A stretch of 58,743 bases of DNA from an uncultured Lysobacterales bacterium. GTDB lineage: Bacteria > Pseudomonadota > Gammaproteobacteria > Xanthomonadales > Xanthomonadaceae. The DNA lies in contig CAMPJI010000006.1 in the NCBI GenBank assembly GCA_946886865.1, positions 1 through 58,743 of the forward strand, given 5' to 3'. This document shows positions 28,607 to 37,355 of the stretch, piece after piece. Within the stretch, counting starts at the first letter, position 1. Each line of letters starts with the position of its first letter. The notes beneath the pieces were generated by a model. That model was not told the DNA's origin. It saw nothing but the letters and a program-made list of their open reading frames with translations, and made no database searches. The translations under genes were made by a program, and so were the position numbers.

Positions 28607-30313
28607 ATGATCCGCACCCGCCCGCTTGCCCTCTCCGTCCTGGTCGCGCTGTCGGCCGGCGCCTGTACCGACACCCGCGACGCTGCACCCTCGGCCGCGC
28701 AGGCCGAACCGGCGGTGTCCTCGCCCGCCGAAGCCGCGTTGGGCGCCACGCTCCTGCAGGGGCTGGGGGACCACGACTTCCCCGTCACGAGCAACCACCC
28801 CGAGGTGCAGCGCTGGTTCAACCAGGGGTTGATGCTGACCTACGGCTTCAACCACGACGCCGCCGAACGCGCCTTCCTCAAGGCCACCCGGCTCGACCCG
28901 CAGTGCGCCATGTGCTGGTGGGGCGCGGCACTGGTGCTGGGGCCGCACGTCAACGCGGCGATGGACCCGACCGTCAACGACAAGGCATACGCACGCCTGC
29001 AGAAGGCGGTGGCACTGGCGCCGCAGGCCAGCGAGCGGGAGCAGGCCTTCATCCGCGCGCTGACCGCACGTTACGTCGAGGCACCGCCGGACGACCGCCG
29101 CACGCTGGACGAGGCCTACGCCACCGCCACCCGGCAGCTGATGCACGAGCGCCCCGACGACCTGGATGCCGCCACCTTCCACGCCGAAGCGTTGATGGAC
29201 CTGCAGCCGTGGGACTACTACGACGACCGGCAGCGGCCCAAGGGCCACACCAGCGAGATCGTCTCGGTGCTCGAGTCGGTGATGAAGCGCGACCCCGACC
29301 ACCCCGGTGCATTGCACCTGTACGTGCATGCGGTGGAGGCGTCATCCGATCCGCAACGCGGCGTGGCCGCCGCCGACCGGCTGCGCAAGCTGATCCCGGG
29401 GTCGGGCCACCTGGTTCACATGCCCGCCCATATCTACGCCCGCGTGGGACGCTGGCACGACGCGGTGATCGCCAACCAGCGCGCCATCGAGGCCGACGAC
29501 GCCTACCTCGCGCTGTGCCGGGGCAACACGCAGGGCGTGTATCCGCTGGGCTACGTGCCGCACAACCACCACTTCCTGTGGTTCGCCGCCAGCATGGAAG
29601 GCAACAGCGCACTCGCCCGGGAGGCTGCGCTGGCGACGGCCGAGCGCACCGAGCTGCCCGAGCTGATGCGCCAGCCCGGCTTCGAGGGCCTGCAGCACTT
29701 CTGGATGACGCCGTGGTTCGAGCGCGTGCGCTTCGGCCGCTGGGACGAGATCCGCGCGCTGCCCAATCCCGCCGACGACCTGCCCTACGTCACCGCGATC
29801 TGGCACTACGCCCAGGGCACCGCGGCCGCGCGCCAGGGCCGCGACACGGCCGCGCGGCTGCACCTGGAGGCGCTGCGCCCGCTGGCAGCGGATCCGAAGA
29901 TGGAAACACTGACGATGTGGGACCGCTACCCGCTCAGCCATGCGGTCAAGATCGCCGAGCGCAGCCTGTCGGCCGACGTCGCCATGCTGGAAGGCGACGA
30001 CGACACCGCCATCGCGGCGCTGCGCGAAGCCGTCGCCATCGAGGACACGATTCCCTATGACGAGCCGCCCGGCTGGCATGCACCGGTGCGCCACACGCTG
30101 GGCGCAGTGCTGCTGGACGCCGGTCGCGCGGCCGAGGCCGAGTCGGTCTATCGCGACGAGCTGAAACGCAATCCCGGCAACGGCTGGTCGCTGCATGGGC
30201 TGGCGCTGAGCCTGAAGGCGCAGGACCGCAAGCGCGATGCCGCCGATGCCGAGAAACAACTCGCCCAGGCGTGGAAGCATTCCGACGTGAAACTGGTGGC
30301 CTCGCGGTTCTGA
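28607..30313 (+). CDS. TPR-repeat lipoprotein
   Basis: A 568-residue exported protein with lipobox SAGAC (Cys 20). Tetratricopeptide-like helices run through the chain: VQRWFNQGLMLTYGFNHDAA, AERAFLKATRLDPQCAMCWW, the HYAQGTAAARQGRDTAARLH unit and LGAVLLDAGRAAEAESVYRD with ELKRNPGNGWSLHGLALSL near the C-terminus. A conserved SGHLVHMPAHIYARVGRW block in the middle, with His pairs, is typical of this family of large secreted TPR proteins and may bind metal. GGAGG sits 5 bases from the ATG. Function unknown; probably a protein-interaction scaffold in the envelope. Confidence 0.82.
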   Translation: MIRTRPLALSVLVALSAGACTDTRDAAPSAAQAEPAVSSPAEAALGATLLQGLGDHDFPVTSNHPEVQRWFNQGLMLTYGFNHDAAERAFLKATRLDPQCAMCWWGAALVLGPHVNAAMDPTVNDKAYARLQKAVALAPQASEREQAFIRALTARYVEAPPDDRRTLDEAYATATRQLMHERPDDLDAATFHAEALMDLQPWDYYDDRQRPKGHTSEIVSVLESVMKRDPDHPGALHLYVHAVEASSDPQRGVAAADRLRKLIPGSGHLVHMPAHIYARVGRWHDAVIANQRAIEADDAYLALCRGNTQGVYPLGYVPHNHHFLWFAASMEGNSALAREAALATAERTELPELMRQPGFEGLQHFWMTPWFERVRFGRWDEIRALPNPADDLPYVTAIWHYAQGTAAARQGRDTAARLHLEALRPLAADPKMETLTMWDRYPLSHAVKIAERSLSADVAMLEGDDDTAIAALREAVAIEDTIPYDEPPGWHAPVRHTLGAVLLDAGRAAEAESVYRDELKRNPGNGWSLHGLALSLKAQDRKRDAADAEKQLAQAWKHSDVKLVASRF

Positions 30314-30407
30314 CGCTGCCCGGGCCGGTCGCACGCCTGTTCGCTGCGCGTGCAACCGGCACCCGCGCCGCCGTATCCCTTCGTGCACGCCACGAAGGAA
30401 CCGACCG

Positions 30408-31547
30408 ATGCCGCTGCGCTGCCTGCTTGCCTCCCTGGTACTCACCCTGACCGCCACCGCCACCGCCCCGCCCGCGCACGCCGCCGAATGCCCCGACCGG
30501 TCCGACTACGCGCCAGCGCGCGAGGTCATCGCCGGGCTCAATCGCATTGTCTCGCCCGATGGCGTGCAGGAGCGCTACGCCGCGCCGATCGGTGGCCTCG
30601 ACCAATGGGTGACGATCCGCGGCCAGGACCGCGCCAATCCCGTCGTGCTGTTCGTGCACGGCGGCCCGGCCGCGCCGCTCACGCCGGGGCTGTGGCAGTT
30701 CCAGCGGCCGTGGGAGGAGTACTTCACCATGGTCACCTGGGACCAGCGCGGCGCCGGCAGGACGTTCGCACGCACCGACCACGCCGGACTCGGCGACACG
30801 GTCCGGATCGAACGCTACGTCGAGGACGTCATCGAGATGGCCGAGCACGTCCGGAGCAAACTCGGACACGACAAGCTGATCCTGATGGCCCACAGCTGGG
30901 GCACCATCCCGGCGATGCATGCCGCGATGCGCCGGCCCGACCTGTTCCACGCGTACGTGGGCGTCGGCCAGGTCATCAACGTGCGCGACAACGAGCGCAC
31001 CAGTTACCAGTACGGCGTGGACCAGGCGCGCCTGCACGGCAACCAGGCGGCGCTCGACGAGCTGGCCACGATTGCGCCATACCCCGGCGACACGCCGATC
31101 ACCCGCGAGCGCATCGTGCTGGCGCGCAAGTGGGCGCAGCACTACGGCGGCCTGAGCGCGTTCCGCGACGAGTCCGACTACTACTACCGCGGCCCACGGC
31201 TCTCGCCCGAGTACGACGACGCCGACCGCTGCGCGATCAACGACGGCAACGTGTTCACGCTGGGCCGGATCCTGCCGGAGTTCCTGGAGGTGGACTTCAA
31301 ACCGGTGGACCGCTTCCCGATCCCGGTGCTGATGTTCATGGGCCGCCACGACTACACCACCCCGTCAGCACCCACCGCGCAGTGGCTGGGCCGGGTCGAG
31401 GCGCCCTACAAACGCGGCGTGTGGTTCGAGCGCTCAGCGCACATGCTGCCGTGGGAAGAACCAGGAAAGATGCTGGTGAGCCTGTTGCACTACGTGCGGC
31501 CGCTGGCGACCGGCGACGGCGTGCCCGTCACCGACACGATCGACTGA
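30408..31547 (+). CDS. Exported alpha/beta hydrolase, proline iminopeptidase-like
   Basis: A 379-residue secreted alpha/beta hydrolase. The signal peptide ends PAHAAECP, about residue 26. The core includes VVLFVHGGPAAPL (oxyanion HGGP), the WDQRGAGRT motif typical of prolyl aminopeptidases, AHSWGTIPAM with nucleophile Ser, GRHDYTTPSAP with the acid, and RSAHMLPWEEP with the catalytic His. A complete triad suggests an active esterase or peptidase; the substrate is not evident. AAGGA precedes the ATG. It runs convergent to the mgtC-like gene, with a strong hairpin between them. Confidence 0.87.
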   Translation: MPLRCLLASLVLTLTATATAPPAHAAECPDRSDYAPAREVIAGLNRIVSPDGVQERYAAPIGGLDQWVTIRGQDRANPVVLFVHGGPAAPLTPGLWQFQRPWEEYFTMVTWDQRGAGRTFARTDHAGLGDTVRIERYVEDVIEMAEHVRSKLGHDKLILMAHSWGTIPAMHAAMRRPDLFHAYVGVGQVINVRDNERTSYQYGVDQARLHGNQAALDELATIAPYPGDTPITRERIVLARKWAQHYGGLSAFRDESDYYYRGPRLSPEYDDADRCAINDGNVFTLGRILPEFLEVDFKPVDRFPIPVLMFMGRHDYTTPSAPTAQWLGRVEAPYKRGVWFERSAHMLPWEEPGKMLVSLLHYVRPLATGDGVPVTDTID

Positions 31548-31660
31548 TCGGCAGATCGACTGATCCACTGATCGGCGCATCGGTCGCGACGCTGTTCACC
31601 CCACGCCGTCGTCCCGCCGAACGCCGGGACCCATCGCGATATGCGCCGCATCGCGCCCGG

Positions 31661-31700
31661 CAGCGGATGCACGCCCGACACCGGGTTCGTGCATCCGCTG
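31661..31700. terminator. Perfect 13-bp inverted repeat, likely bidirectional stem-loop
   Basis: CAGCGGATGCACG (31661-31673) and its exact complement (31688-31700) are separated by 14 bases that can extend the stem (CCCG...CGGG). It lies between the convergent hydrolase and MgtC genes. There is no U-tract, so it is either a Rho-dependent or mRNA-protecting hairpin, or another extragenic repeat. A decayed GTCATTCCCGC-type repeat lies just upstream at about 31607-31635. Confidence 0.5.
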
Positions 31701-31717
31701 ACGTAACAAGGCGGCCG

Positions 31718-32197
31718 CTACTCCGACCCGTCCTTCAACATCCGTGGCACCACACTCACCACCACCAGCGCGACCACGGCGGTGATCACGGCGACCATCT
31801 CCTGACCCATCCCGGCCGCCATGCCGATGGCGGCGGTCATCCAGATGCCGGCGGCGGTGGTCAGCCCCTCCACGCGCTCGCCCTTGTCCATCTTGATGAT
31901 GGCGCCAGCCCCCAGGAAGCCGATGCCCTGCACGATGCCCTGCATCACGCGCGTGACATCGCCGCCATCGATATCGGCCAGCAGCGGCGCCAGTACGAAC
32001 AGCGCCGAGCCGATCGCCACCAGGATGTGCGTCTTCAGACCCGCCGCGCGCCCTTTGCGCTCACGCTCCCAGCCGATCAGGCCACCCAGCAGGGCCGCCG
32101 TCAGCACGCGGGCGGCGATCACCGCCAACGTGCCGGCGTCGGGCACGGAGAACTCCTGCGCCAGTGCCTGACCGACTTCTCCCATCGTGCTGCTCAA
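31718..32197 (-). CDS. MgtC/SapB-family membrane protein
   Basis: A 159-residue protein with four or five helices. [20 protein letters not shown] is the family hallmark (Gly-rich helix ending in the conserved WERE), followed by [35 protein letters not shown] and [19 protein letters not shown]. MgtC proteins act in adaptation to low magnesium and membrane-potential stress in some bacteria. This is the short form, without the C-terminal ACT-like domain. The TTG at 32197 has GGAGGG about 8 bases upstream; an ATG four codons later (32185) is the alternative start. Confidence 0.87.
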   Translation of the reverse strand: MSSTMGEVGQALAQEFSVPDAGTLAVIAARVLTAALLGGLIGWERERKGRAAGLKTHILVAIGSALFVLAPLLADIDGGDVTRVMQGIVQGIGFLGAGAIIKMDKGERVEGLTTAAGIWMTAAIGMAAGMGQEMVAVITAVVALVVVSVVPRMLKDGSE

Positions 32198-32227
32198 GGA
32201 CGTGCCCTCCTGGGCGCAAGGGCCGGC

Positions 32228-32773
32228 TTACTGTGCCGCAGGGGCACAGCGGATGCGGGTCATGCTCGCGCCATCGGGACCGTCGACCTGCAGGGTGGCG
32301 TCGCCGTCGGACAGGCGCAGCACCTGCGTCGCGGTCCATTGCTGGCCTTCGCCGTCGTAGTCGGACTCCACGCGGATGCTGTCGGCATCCAGCGTGTCCA
32401 CACGGCGCGGAACCGCGACGCTCTCGTGGAACCGCAGCTCGTCGGCGCTGACCGTCAGGCCCTCGATGTGGGCGTCGGGTTCCCGGCAGCCGGCCTCGTC
32501 GGCCGCCCAATCGCCATGCCAGCGCGCGGGGATCGTCGTGCCGGGTGCTCCGGTGGGTGCGTCGGCGGGTGTGTCGGCGCCATCCCCGGCGTCGCCGGCC
32601 GGCGGCATCGGGCCGTCCTGCGCGGGCGCGGACACGGGTGCGCGCTCGGCGGACGCAGCCGGGTCGTCCGCGTACGCCCCACCCTCCGCGCCTGTGTCGC
32701 CGCTGCACGCTGCGAGCAGCAGCACCAGGGTGGTCGATGCGGCCGCGACGGCCGTACGGGAGGCAATGGGCAT
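32228..32773 (-). CDS. Lipoprotein of unknown function
   Basis: A 181-residue envelope protein: signal VAAASTTLVLLLAAC with lipobox Cys 23, then a long Ala/Pro/Asp-rich linker to about residue 85, and a small C-terminal beta-rich domain starting ARWHGDWAADEAGCREP and ending TRIRCAPAAQ, with two Cys that may pair. The GDWA...C pattern resembles short lipocalin-like modules seen in xanthomonad hypotheticals. No function can be assigned. GGAGA lies about 6 bases ahead of the start. Confidence 0.65.
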   Translation of the reverse strand: MPIASRTAVAAASTTLVLLLAACSGDTGAEGGAYADDPAASAERAPVSAPAQDGPMPPAGDAGDGADTPADAPTGAPGTTIPARWHGDWAADEAGCREPDAHIEGLTVSADELRFHESVAVPRRVDTLDADSIRVESDYDGEGQQWTATQVLRLSDGDATLQVDGPDGASMTRIRCAPAAQ

Positions 32774-32845
32774 CGCAGGTCTCCAGAACGTGGAGCGGCG
32801 ATCATCCCGGGCCCGATGTGGACGCCGGGTCAGCGGCCCGCCCGT

Positions 32846-33523
32846 TCAGCCCATCGCACGGTGCAGCGCGAAGAACGGGATCGTCCGCCGGCGCCGGAAC
32901 CCGACGCGCTCGTACAACGCGATGGCGCGTGCGTTGTGCTGCGCGACGTGCAGGAACGGCTGTTGCCCGGCAGCGATCAGCTCATTGCCCAACCGCGCCA
33001 TCAACCGCCGCGCCAGCCCACGGCCCGTGTGGGCTGGATGGGTGCAGATCGCACTCATCTCGGTCGCGCCGTCCGTGCCCAGCCGCTCGCCGATCATCGC
33101 CGCCAGCCGGCCGTCCTCATAGATACCGAAGTAGCGCCCCAGCTCCATCGTGCGCTCACGGAAATAGTGCGGGTAGACCAGCGCCACCAGCCCCAGCACA
33201 TCCACCCGGTGCGCCGCGGACAACGCCACCACCTCCGGGCCATCGGGCGCGTCCAACGGTGCATCGAGCACCATCTGCGACAGCTCGCCCAGCGGTTCCA
33301 GCCGCCAACCGCCGATGGCCGGTGGCGTCACGCCCAGCAGGTACACCGACTCCCCCGGCTCGACCAGCGCTTCCAGCCCGTGCCGCGCATCGGCGTCCGC
33401 ATCGGCCACGCCCAGGAACGGTGCGTATTCGACCGGGTAGCGCGCAACCCCGTCCGCAAGACGCGCGATGTCCGCATGCCGCGTGCGAAGCGATGACCAG
33501 AACGGGTTGTCGAGGGCGTGCAT
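32846..33523 (-). CDS. GNAT-family acetyltransferase
   Basis: A 225-residue protein with an acetyltransferase domain in the C-terminal half: GRYFGIYEDGRLAAMIGERL, EMSAICTHPAHTGRGLARRL with the acetyl-CoA-binding R/Q-x-x-G-x-G/A loop, and FLHVAQHNARAIALYERVGF. The N-terminal half (about 100 residues) is a less conserved domain as in the GCN5-like FeeM/predicted-acetyltransferase (FR47-type) group. Substrate unknown. Confidence 0.85.
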   Translation of the reverse strand: MHALDNPFWSSLRTRHADIARLADGVARYPVEYAPFLGVADADADARHGLEALVEPGESVYLLGVTPPAIGGWRLEPLGELSQMVLDAPLDAPDGPEVVALSAAHRVDVLGLVALVYPHYFRERTMELGRYFGIYEDGRLAAMIGERLGTDGATEMSAICTHPAHTGRGLARRLMARLGNELIAAGQQPFLHVAQHNARAIALYERVGFRRRRTIPFFALHRAMG

Positions 33524-33683
33524 GGATATGACTTCAATTCAGGGGCAACGATTGGACACTGGGCAACACGATTCCGACCAGTACCGATGCGTCACCGGCA
33601 CCACGACCGACTTCAGGCGTCTGGTGAGCGCGTGAGGTTGCGGATATTCTCGGCGATCGGACACGCCATCACAGGAGGTGAGA

Positions 33684-34385
33684 ATGCACGCCCGTCCAAG
33701 GATCGACCGACCCAAACCCACAACCATTCCCTCCCCCGTGCGCAAGGCCCCACGACTCGCCGGGCCCGCAGTGCTGATGTTGATCGCCTCCTTGGGCTGT
33801 TCGGGACAAACACGGCCCACTGAGTCGGATGCGACCACTGGGGCCAAGGCAGGGAGCGACGCAGCCGAGCTCCCCGCCGAAATAAGACAGGCGCTACAAG
33901 CCGGTGGTCATGTGCTGGCTCAAGAGGTGCGTGATCTGTACGGCAAAGGAGGTCGGGACGTGGCGTTGATCGTTTCGGATCCGCGCGCGCCTTCCGAAGC
34001 CCGGTGCCGGTTCTACGTCCTCGCCGAGCGCAACAATGGTTTCGTCGTGGGCGCGCGGAACGATCGGATTGTCAATTGCCGTACCCGTACCCTTCCGCTG
34101 GTAGCCGGCGTGCTGGATGACGATCTAGCAGCAGAAACGGGCCGGCTGACATACGTGGACCAGTACGCCAACTCCAATGTCACCTACCGGTTTGTACTCG
34201 ACCCACCAGGAACATGGCAGCTGGAGGGCGTTTCGCGCGCCGCGCCCTACACCACCCGATCCGGTGACCTGGACGTTGCTGTCACCACAGCCGGCCCCGA
34301 ACAGTTCGGTTCAATCGCACTCCCTGATGTCGACGCCGACAGTCTTGCCAATTTGCTCGACAGCCTGGAAAACACGACAAAGTAG
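33684..34385 (+). CDS. Lipoprotein, putative immunity protein (X-Tfi) for the adjacent GH19 effector
   Basis: A 233-residue protein with signal/lipobox ending LMLIASLGCSG (Cys about 38) and a beta-rich domain with CRFYVLAERNNGFVVGARND, RIVNC, YANSNVTYRFVLDPPGTW. The ATG at 33684 has a near-perfect AGGAGG 5 bases ahead. It lies 30 bases upstream of the XVIPCD effector on the same strand, the usual order and cellular location (periplasm-facing lipoprotein) of X-Tfi immunity proteins, which block the cognate effector's attack on peptidoglycan. The residue pattern does not look like XAC2610, the known immunity lipoprotein for a GH19 effector, as I remember it. The immunity role rests on context. 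Confidence 0.7.
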   Translation: MHARPRIDRPKPTTIPSPVRKAPRLAGPAVLMLIASLGCSGQTRPTESDATTGAKAGSDAAELPAEIRQALQAGGHVLAQEVRDLYGKGGRDVALIVSDPRAPSEARCRFYVLAERNNGFVVGARNDRIVNCRTRTLPLVAGVLDDDLAAETGRLTYVDQYANSNVTYRFVLDPPGTWQLEGVSRAAPYTTRSGDLDVAVTTAGPEQFGSIALPDVDADSLANLLDSLENTTK

Positions 34386-34415
34386 CCGGCCAACACTGAT
34401 CACAGGATGTGACGG

Positions 34416-35540
34416 ATGGACGATCGACTCAACTACCTTTCCGTGGTGCTGCTGAAGACAGCTGTCGACAGTGGCATCGACTCGCGCGAGGAGCTCGCCG
34501 CAATCATGGGCAACGCGTCGGTGGAGACCGGACGCTTCACCACGATGCACGAGAACTTCCGATACCGCTCGGCCGAGCGGATCGTCGCGGTGGTCCCATC
34601 TGCCGCCCGCCGGTTTACCTGGCAGCAGATGGAGGATGCTGTCGAGAGCCGGGATCCCCGACGCGTCGCGACGGTCCTCTACGAAGGTCGCCGTGATCTC
34701 GGCAACACCGAACCTGGCGACGGCTGGCGCTACCACGGGCGCGGCTACTTCCAGTACACCGGCCGCTACAACTACACCCGGTATGGACGCAAGTTTGGCG
34801 TCGACCTCGCGGGCGATCCCGATCTGGCCGCCGAGCCCGAACTCGCGGCCCGGCTGGCCATTCAATACTGGCGCGACAAGGTGCCCGCCCACGCCCGGCA
34901 CGACCCGGAAGCAGCTGGACGCATCATCAATGGCGGCGCCAACGGCGCGGACGCACGGGTCCGGGCGACACGGGAATGGGCAGGCGTCCTTGACGAGCGG
35001 CTGATTGCAGACGTCCGCAGCGGCAGGATCCATCCGGACCAATACCCCGTGCCAACCGACCTGTCGCGGGACGATTCACGCGCATCGGAGGTGTCCCTCC
35101 CGCCCCCGGTCGAAGGCAGGCACAGTCCGGCATTCCAGCCGGCCGCGGTTGAGTTTCGCTCGTCGGGTATCGACCAACAGTTGCACGAGCAGTGCCGCAG
35201 CGGGCTCACCGGCTGCGGCGTCGACGGTGAAGGGCACGATCACGACCGTATGGCCTTCCGTCTGGCTCTCGCTGCCCAGGCTCAGGGGCTGCAGCGCGTC
35301 GACCACGTCGTGGTCGGGGGCCGGTCCGGTCCCGATATCCGGCTTTTCGCGGTGCAGGGCGCCCTTGATGATCCTGCGCATCGTCGTGCCTCGGTGCCCT
35401 TGGCACCCCTGTCGCAAGCCGTGAGCGTCCCACCCCGGAGCGATTGTGTGGTCGATGAAGCCGTTGTCACACGTGCACCGTCCGAAGGGTTTACGGAAAC
35501 GGCCCCGCACGCCACTCGCATTCGCTCCACAACCGCCTGA
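34416..35540 (+). CDS. Type IV secretion effector: GH19 muramidase/chitinase-like domain with C-terminal XVIPCD
   Basis: A 374-residue protein without signal peptide. Residues 1-205 form a GH19 domain of the phage-endolysin type: ELAAIMGNASVETGRFTTMH, with candidate catalytic Glu 37 and Glu 46 (spacing 9, as in known endolysins), then GDGWRYHGRGYFQYTGRYNY and IINGGANG. A disordered Pro-rich linker (206-250) leads to an XVIPCD, the secretion signal of Xanthomonadales antibacterial T4SS effectors: GLQRVDHVVVGG and FAVQGALDDPAHRRASV (about 291-327). The Gln-rich tail common in XVIPCDs is missing; instead there is a 35-residue tail. Predicted to be injected into rival bacteria and cleave their peptidoglycan. 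No T4SS genes are in the window. Confidence 0.88.
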   Translation: MDDRLNYLSVVLLKTAVDSGIDSREELAAIMGNASVETGRFTTMHENFRYRSAERIVAVVPSAARRFTWQQMEDAVESRDPRRVATVLYEGRRDLGNTEPGDGWRYHGRGYFQYTGRYNYTRYGRKFGVDLAGDPDLAAEPELAARLAIQYWRDKVPAHARHDPEAAGRIINGGANGADARVRATREWAGVLDERLIADVRSGRIHPDQYPVPTDLSRDDSRASEVSLPPPVEGRHSPAFQPAAVEFRSSGIDQQLHEQCRSGLTGCGVDGEGHDHDRMAFRLALAAQAQGLQRVDHVVVGGRSGPDIRLFAVQGALDDPAHRRASVPLAPLSQAVSVPPRSDCVVDEAVVTRAPSEGFTETAPHATRIRSTTA

Positions 35541-35572
35541 CACGGGCACTCCAGGCAGGTCGACGCAGCACG

Positions 35573-36736
35573 TCAGCGCTCCAGCGCCGCCAGCGTCCGG
35601 GTCACCACGCCGGCGAGGTCCGGGGTCCAGCGCAGGACGATGACCAGGTCGTGCTCGCGGTCGACGTAGACGTAGTTCCCGCCGAAGCCGGCGGCCCAGA
35701 AGGCGGACGCGGGCGCGGCCGGAATCGCCTCGCGCCCGGTGTTGAGCCACCACAGGTAGCCGTAGTCGGGCTTCACCGGCGATGGCGTGGTGGCCTCCTC
35801 GATCCATCCGGACGGGACCAGACGCGTGTCGCCCCAGACGCCGTCGCGCTCCATCAACAGTCCGAAGCGCGCGTGGTCCAGCGTGCTGACCACCATGCCG
35901 CCGCCGAAGTGGCCGCCGCCGGAGACCGATTGCATGCGCAGCCCGTCCAGTTCGATCCAGGAATTGCCGTAGCCGTGCCAGCGCCACGTCGACGAGGCGC
36001 CGATGGGGTCCATGATGCGCCGCCGCAGCAGGTGCGGCAGCGGCTCGCGCACGACCTCCATCAGCGCCCACGCCAGCAGGTTGATGCGCACGTCGTTGTA
36101 CTTGTAGTGCGTGCCGGGCGCGCGCAGCGGGCGGTGGGCCGGATCGTCGCCCTCGGGGCGGTCGGCCCAGTCGGCGACCTCCCACAGCGTCCCGCTCCAG
36201 TCGGAGGTCTGGTGCAGCAGGTGGCGCCAGGTGATGGCGCCGTTGTGCGTCCCTTCGAAACGATCGCCCGGCACGTAGCGCGACACCGGGTCGTCGAGCG
36301 ACGCGATGCGTCCGTCGGCCACGGTCAGCCCGGCAACGGTCGACAGGTAGCTCTTGACCACGCTGAAGGTCATGTCCGCGCGGTGCAGGTCGCCCCATTC
36401 GGCGACGATGCGGCCGCCCCGCACGATGACACCGCTGGCGCCGGCACGCGGCTGGATCGGGCCGAGGATCCGGTAGTCGGGCTCGCGCGCACCGAACGCG
36501 TCCATCAGCACCTGGCGCAGGTCTGACGGCTCCACCTCGGCATGGGTCCGGGCATAGGCCACCGCATCGGCGAGCCTGGCGGGGTCGAAACCGGCCTCGG
36601 CCGGTGCCTGACGGGCCCAGTCGTGCGGTGGCGGCACGTAGTCCCCGGCCACGGCCGGCATCACGGTCACCACCGCCAGCAACACCAGGGCCGGCAGGCG
36701 GGTCGACATACGGCGCAACAGGCATCGCGGGTTCAT
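35573..36736 (-). CDS. Serine hydrolase, class C beta-lactamase/penicillin-binding-protein-like
   Basis: A 387-residue exported protein of the beta-lactamase superfamily. The signal peptide covers LPALVLLAVVTVMPAVAGDY. The SxxK motif is FSVVKSYLS, followed by RHLLHQTSDWSG (common in this family), YKYNDVRINLLAWAL in the YxN position, and SGGGHFGGGM / WAAGFGGNYVYV near the C-terminus for the third box. Substrates of these enzymes are usually esters, peptides or amides rather than beta-lactams. The start at 36736 is chosen just ahead of the signal; an ATG at 36709 is possible. Confidence 0.83.
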   Translation of the reverse strand: MNPRCLLRRMSTRLPALVLLAVVTVMPAVAGDYVPPPHDWARQAPAEAGFDPARLADAVAYARTHAEVEPSDLRQVLMDAFGAREPDYRILGPIQPRAGASGVIVRGGRIVAEWGDLHRADMTFSVVKSYLSTVAGLTVADGRIASLDDPVSRYVPGDRFEGTHNGAITWRHLLHQTSDWSGTLWEVADWADRPEGDDPAHRPLRAPGTHYKYNDVRINLLAWALMEVVREPLPHLLRRRIMDPIGASSTWRWHGYGNSWIELDGLRMQSVSGGGHFGGGMVVSTLDHARFGLLMERDGVWGDTRLVPSGWIEEATTPSPVKPDYGYLWWLNTGREAIPAAPASAFWAAGFGGNYVYVDREHDLVIVLRWTPDLAGVVTRTLAALER

Positions 36737-36896
36737 GGCATGGTCGCGGCGGCGGGAACCGGCCGAGTGTACCGGCCGCTCTCGCGTTGCCCGTCCGTGT
36801 CGAAAACGGCACGCCCCGCACGTCGTCATGTTCGAAGCGCGTGTCCGCGCGCGCCTGCGGCGATGCCGCCCCTTCACACCCCAACCGGAGCACCCC

Positions 36897-37262
36897 ATGT
36901 CCTACATCGACGGTTTCGTCCTGGCGGTCCCCAACGCCAACAAGCAGGCCTTCATCGATTACGCCAACACGTTCGACACGCTCTTCATGGAGTTCGGCGC
37001 CCTGCGGGTCATCGAGTGCTGGGGCGACGACGTCCCGGACGGCAAGGTCACCGACTTCCGCAGGGCCGTCCAGGCCACGGCCGAGGAGACGGTCGTGTTC
37101 TCGTGGATCGAGTGGCCGGACAAGGCCACGCGCGACGCGGGCATGAAGAAGATGATGGAGGACCCGCGCATGGACCCGGCCAACAACCCGATGCCGCTGG
37201 ACGGCAAGCGCATGATCTTTGGCGGCTTCAACCCGGTGGTGGATATCGTGGCCAAGGGCTGA
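36897..37262 (+). CDS. DUF1428 family protein
   Basis: A 121-residue protein of DUF1428 (ferredoxin-like dimeric alpha/beta barrel). SYIDGFVLAVPNANKQAFID opens the fold, then ALRVIECWGDDVPDGKVTDF, FSWIEWPDKATRDAG and the C-terminal PLDGKRMIFGGFNPVVD, the family's characteristic ending. Function unknown. GGAG sits 7 bases ahead of the ATG. Divergent from the serine hydrolase across 160 bases without distinct features. Confidence 0.9.
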   Translation: MSYIDGFVLAVPNANKQAFIDYANTFDTLFMEFGALRVIECWGDDVPDGKVTDFRRAVQATAEETVVFSWIEWPDKATRDAGMKKMMEDPRMDPANNPMPLDGKRMIFGGFNPVVDIVAKG

Positions 37263-37355
37263 CGCGCCCAGGCAGGACGGGCCGGCCGCTTGATTCCGGC
37301 CGGCCCGGCCCCACTGTCCGGACTCGCTTCCGCAACACGCAATCCGGACACCGAC

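Noticed and set aside
30350..33496. A 1048-codon plus-strand frame through the hydrolase, MgtC and GNAT genes
   Set aside because: Composition is random-like and recognisable proteins occupy the other frames and strand.
35573..36736. True antibiotic-resistance class C beta-lactamase
   Set aside because: Has SxxK and fold features but lacks the usual AmpC spacing and KTG box; more like an esterase/peptidase relative.
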